The notes below the pieces were generated by a model. It was not told where the DNA came from. It saw nothing but the letters and a program-made list of their open reading frames with translations, and ran no database searches. A DNA stretch of 64,000 bases from Pontederia crassipes (taxonomy: Eukaryota > Streptophyta > Magnoliopsida > Commelinales > Pontederiaceae): the NCBI GenBank assembly GCA_030549335.1, contig CM060197.1, positions 47,085,654-47,149,653 of the forward strand, written 5' to 3'. The first letter of the stretch is position 1. Each line of letters opens with the position of its first letter. The position numbers and the translations under genes are program-made. Shown here in pieces: positions 60,456 to 64,000 of the stretch.

Positions 60456-63028
60456 TGTAACGCTCCGAGACTCACGTGACTTTCACGTGCTCAGAGTCGT
60501 CCCAGAGGCGCTACTCAATTTTCTATAAAACATTTTTTGCAGAATATAAACAATAAATGCGGAAGACTTTTTCAATAATAACAACTAATAATCCATTATA
60601 TTCAAAATAATTAAAATATTAATAAGTTCACAATTCTAATAAATGCGGAAATAATAAAAACTAGACAACTCAATCTAGAACATGTGCAACATCTGTCTAT
60701 CACTGAGCATAGCCACCTGCAGGATCATCCTCTATCGAAGTACTCTCACCTGCACGGATCCAGGTACAGGGAAATATCCATGAGTATAAAAAAATACTCA
60801 ATACGTAGGGTCTAAAAGACAATCAATATGCTCAATCGAAAATAAGATAAAATTAATAATGAGTCGATTGAGCAGTCAATACAATAATCAATTAACAATT
60901 TATCAATATAAACAATATATCAGGCTATGGTCAACAGACCAATGTAAATCAATAACAATTGTTCCAATTAATAATTATCAATTGCCTGATTAATAAATCA
61001 ATATTCAATTAACAATTTTCAATTCAATAATCAATGGTCATTGGCCAATAACGATTCAATTCAATAGGGCAATAGTAATTGCCAACTCCATGCCAATATA
61101 TCCAAATGACCATGATTTAATTCTATTTACTGCAATTCCAATTCCAATTCAATTCAATTCGATTCGATTTTTAATGTTCGGAGTTATCCAATTCAATGAG
61201 GAGCGCTCAGTCAATTAAGGGACACCATGCCACTTTCATGCAGGCCAGTGGGGGATCAGTGCCACGGCAAGCCCAATACGATTCAATGGGTTCGTGTATG
61301 GTGGGGGACGAGTGATCATACACAGGACAGCCATAGTTTTTACACTATCTGCCCCATTCAATTCAATTCAATTGGTCCCGGCTTAGTGGCAATCAGTGAA
61401 CATGGGCCCAGTAGCTTTCAGCTTTTATCTTATTTACCTAAAATGTCTATCTTTAAATAAATTATCAATGAAATAAATTCTGAACTCCAAACTAAGTAGG
61501 TCAACAATACAATCAAAATCAAAGTTCATCATAGTATAAACAAATCAATCACCAACAATATCATTGATACATCAAATTAATTAATAACAACGATAATAAT
61601 CAGTAATTAAAATTTACTCAAAAATAAATAATAACTCTCGGTAGTACTCTCTGTTCATTACGGCCGTAACATCATTTTTCTTCTCTCCATCTTCTCTGAT
61701 TTTTTTTACGGCCGTAAATTCTCTCTCCAAATTTTTACCCCCTATTTTATTACTGTCATAAACTTTTACACCCTATTCTATTACCCCCTTTCTGTTACGG
61801 CCTTCCTGTTACACCCTATTCTATTACCCCTTTCTGTTACGGCCTTCCTGTTACACCATATTCTATTACCCCTTTTTGTTACGGCCTTCCTGTTACACCC
61901 TATTCTATTACCCCCTTTCTGTTACGGCCTTCCTGTTACACCCTATTCTATTACCCCTTTCTGTTACGGCCTTCCTGTTACACCCTATTCTATTACCCCC
62001 TTTCTGTTACGGCCTTCCTGTTACACCCTATTCTATTACCCCTTTCTGTTACGGCCTTCCTGTTACACCCTATTCTATTACCCCCTTTCTGTTACGGCCT
62101 TCCTGTTACACCCTATTCTATTACCCCCTTTCTGTTACGGCCTTCCTGTTACACCCTTTTCTCTCTCTTCTTTTCTCTCTCTCCCAACTTCTCGGCCGTA
62201 AAACCTAATCTCCAATTTTTTTTTCTTTTAATTCCATTACGGCCAATCCATTACGGCCAATCCCTTTTCTATTCTATTACGGCCGAAATTCTTTTACCCC
62301 TATTCCATTACGGCTTTCAACTTTTACTTCCTTTCCGTTACGGCCATCCCGTTACGGCCTATCCATTACGGCCGTAAAACTCTACTCTTCGGCCGTAACA
62401 CTTTTTTTTTATTTCCTTTACGGCCAATCTATCTCCCCTTTTCTCTTTCTTCCTTTTCTCTCTCTATTATTTCATTACGGCCGAAACCTAATTCCTCGGC
62501 CGTAAAAAACCCTACTCTCCTCTCTCTATTATTTCATTACGGCCGAAACCTAACTCTTCGGCCGTAAAATTATTATTATATATTTTTTTTTCTTTCAACA
62601 AAGTCGATATGAATAGGCTTTACAAAAATTAACATAATCTAATAAACCTACGGATCCCCTCTACGTACCTGCGAGCCTTGTCCTCTGAGGTCGTCGAAGA
62701 CGAAGCCGAAAATCACGCAGACGGAGTCATTCGTACCCCCCTACTCTTATTTATAGTGTTTATAGATTTTTAATTATTCTCTAACCATATTATCTAATCT
62801 CAATCAAATTAAATCTTCTAATTTATCCTTTTAACCATTCCCTATTTATTCTAATATTTAATTAGATAAATTACGAAATTAATTGAATAATCCCATCCCA
62901 AATCAAACTCCTCTCAATTATTTTATTTTTATTTTCGGAATTATTAAATATAGTAATAACAATATTTCTTCAAAATAAAATAATAAAATATCTATTTATT
63001 AAACCTAAAAAAAATATGGGTCGTTACA
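60456..63028 (-). repeat. 3' LTR of the gypsy element, 2573 bp
   Basis: Bounded by TGTAACGCTCCG at 60456 and GGGTCGTTACA at 63028, so both tips read TGTAACG. On the minus strand TATAAATA at 62748-62755 is a good TATA box for LTR transcription. It contains the ACGGCC-rich repeat block at 61660-62580. The length is close to that of the element at 37729-40294. Confidence 0.85.
61780..62158. repeat. ~44-bp minisatellite in the LTR
   Basis: About eight near-identical units of TCTGTTACGGCCTTCCTGTT followed by ACACCCTATTCTATTACCCC(C)T. The frame 61876-62208 (YSITPFCYGLPVTP repeated) is a by-product. ATTACGGCC-type half-units continue to about 62580. Confidence 0.95.
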
Positions 63029-63087
63029 TCATAACCTCCTTAAAAATAAATTCGTCCTCGAATTTGAATAAAAGAAGTTATATTATC

Positions 63088-64000
63088 TCACCTAAATAGT
63101 TCTGGAAAATCTCTTCTCATTTCTTCTTCCAGTTCCCAGGTGGCATCTTCATCTCTATGATGTGTCCAAGCCACCCTCACCATGGGTACCATTTTATTCT
63201 TCATATGCTTAGTTTGGTACTCCAAGATTTCTATAGGCTGCTCAGCATATGTCAGATCTACATTCAAATTTGGTTCCTCCATATTCACCACATTAGCATC
63301 ATCATGTTGGTACTTGCGCAACATGGACACGTGAAAGACATTATGCACGTGTCCATATGATGGAGGCAACGCCAACCTACAAGCTGCATCTCCGATCAAT
63401 GCAAGTACTTCGAAGGGGCCAACATATCTTGGACTCAACTTACCCTTCTTGCTGAATCTCATTACCCCTTTCATTGGAGAAACTTTTAACATAACTCGAT
63501 CTCCCACTTTAAAAATTTGTTCTCTTCTCTTCTTGTCAGCATATGTTTTCTGTCTTGTGAATGCTGTTTTCAATCTCTCTCTAATAAGGCGAACTTTTTC
63601 AGCATCTTCCTTGGTTTGCTTCATTAACTCTTCTGATAAGAATTGTCGTCCTCCCACCTCACTCCAACAGATGGGGGAGCGACAAGGCCTTCCGTACATT
63701 GCTGCAAATGGTGCCATGCCTATGCTGGAGTGGTAACTGTTATTGTATGCGAACTCGATCAGTGGGAGGTGCGTGTCCCAACTGCCACTCCAGTCCAACG
63801 CACATGCACGGAGCATGTCTTCTAATGTCTGAATCGTTCGTTCAGATTGCCCGTCTGTCTGAGGATGGAACGCAGTACTGAAATTTAATTTTGTTCCAAA
63901 AGCACTTTGGATGCTCCGCCAAAATTTGGCTGTAAACCGTGGATCTCTATCCGACACAATGGAGACTAGCACTCCATGTAGTCGGATAACCTCCTTAATA
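63088..64000 (-). CDS. Gypsy polyprotein C-terminus: integrase and chromodomain-like tail (partial)
   Basis: The open frame continues past the right edge of the window. Integrase core motifs are VSDRDPRFTAKFW (the second catalytic Asp) and FHPQTDGQSERTIQTLEDML (with the catalytic Glu). The GPY/F-type region is LSPRYVGPFEVL ... YRLALP-like (ACRLALPPSYGHVHNVFHVS). A chromodomain-like tail follows (PIEILEYQTKHMKNKMVPMV, VAWTHHRDEDATWELEEEM) to the stop at 63088. This matches plant chromoviruses (Tekay/Del-like). In its visible part the frame is uninterrupted, unlike the other elements here, suggesting a comparatively recent insertion. Confidence 0.92.
   Translation of the reverse strand, partial: IKEVIRLHGVLVSIVSDRDPRFTAKFWRSIQSAFGTKLNFSTAFHPQTDGQSERTIQTLEDMLRACALDWSGSWDTHLPLIEFAYNNSYHSSIGMAPFAAMYGRPCRSPICWSEVGGRQFLSEELMKQTKEDAEKVRLIRERLKTAFTRQKTYADKKRREQIFKVGDRVMLKVSPMKGVMRFSKKGKLSPRYVGPFEVLALIGDAACRLALPPSYGHVHNVFHVSMLRKYQHDDANVVNMEEPNLNVDLTYAEQPIEILEYQTKHMKNKMVPMVRVAWTHHRDEDATWELEEEMRRDFPELFR

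Larger units (their letters stand above)
60456..64000 (-). mobile_element. Ty3/gypsy chromovirus-like retrotransposon, 3' part
   Basis: The minus-strand element enters from the right edge. Its 3' LTR is 60456-63028 and the polyprotein end is at 63088. Between them a purine-rich tract (AAGGAGGTTATGA on the minus strand, 63029-63043) is a plausible polypurine tract. The element sits within the second GUB_WAK_bind exon of the WAK-like gene. The right LTR and TSD are outside the window, so the age cannot be judged here. Confidence 0.9.

Noticed and set aside
61876-62208. 110-codon frame with repeated CYGLPVTPYSITPF
   Set aside because: It is the translation of a minisatellite inside a gypsy LTR, read opposite to the element's transcription.
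63449-63881. Plus-strand frames over the integrase region
   Set aside because: Antisense shadows of the gypsy polyprotein.

Overview
This window is nuclear DNA from a flowering plant. The evidence is split genes with canonical GT-AG introns, plant-only families (PHT4 chloroplast transporter, DUF247/UPF0481, WAK-type GUB_WAK_bind receptor), long AT-rich intergenic DNA and dense plant transposons. It may be a non-grass monocot, but that is only an impression. No bacterial-type operon, CRISPR, rRNA or tRNA gene was seen.

Four host protein genes can be read with good support. (1) A mitochondrial carrier of the SLC25A44-like type, minus strand, six exons at 664-6306, 316 aa. (2) A single-exon DUF247 gene, minus strand, 20721-22037, 438 aa. 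(3) A PHT4;4-like chloroplast ascorbate/anion transporter, minus strand, ten exons at 31524-35668, 536 aa. (4) A WAK-like secreted or receptor gene, plus strand, from 59312, with a second GUB_WAK_bind exon that is broken at 60456 by a Ty3/gypsy retrotransposon running off the right edge. A fifth candidate is a 105-aa proline-rich, basic protein at 29520-29837. Its two decayed relatives lie in a tandem duplication just upstream.

The rest is mostly a nested transposon landscape. 1.1-2.0 kb: two SINE-like insertions with target-site duplications (TSDs), both in carrier introns. 7.2-13.2 kb: a full-length but frameshifted L1-type LINE with a 13-bp TSD. 14.9-20.3 kb: an LTR-like region split by a hAT-like MITE and a 3.06-kb CACTA element. 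22.4-27.6 kb: a tandem duplication, one copy carrying a 1.82-kb CACTA element with an AGT TSD and the other giving the empty site. 28.0-28.6 kb: a ~100-bp tandem repeat and a LINE tail. 37.3-41.3 kb: a Pack-MULE with a 9-bp TSD carrying a HARBI1-like nuclease fragment and a nested 2.57-kb LTR-like element. 45.5-47.5 kb: a third CACTA end with a GC-rich core, and a retroelement gag remnant. 47.6-51.7 kb: a second Pack-MULE with a 9-bp TSD carrying FAR1-like, DnaJ-cysteine-rich-like and GRF-zinc-finger-like fragments. 55.3-56.6 kb: another GRF-like pseudogene split by a palindromic LTR-derived insert. 57.8-64 kb: gypsy remnants, then the chromovirus-like element inside the WAK gene.

The host genes do not form a common pathway. 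What links the window is repeated capture and disruption of host sequence by MULE, CACTA, LINE and gypsy elements. I found no convincing new enzymatic system. The observations most worth following are the two Pack-MULEs, the small proline-rich gene next to DUF247, and the palindromic LTR structure.
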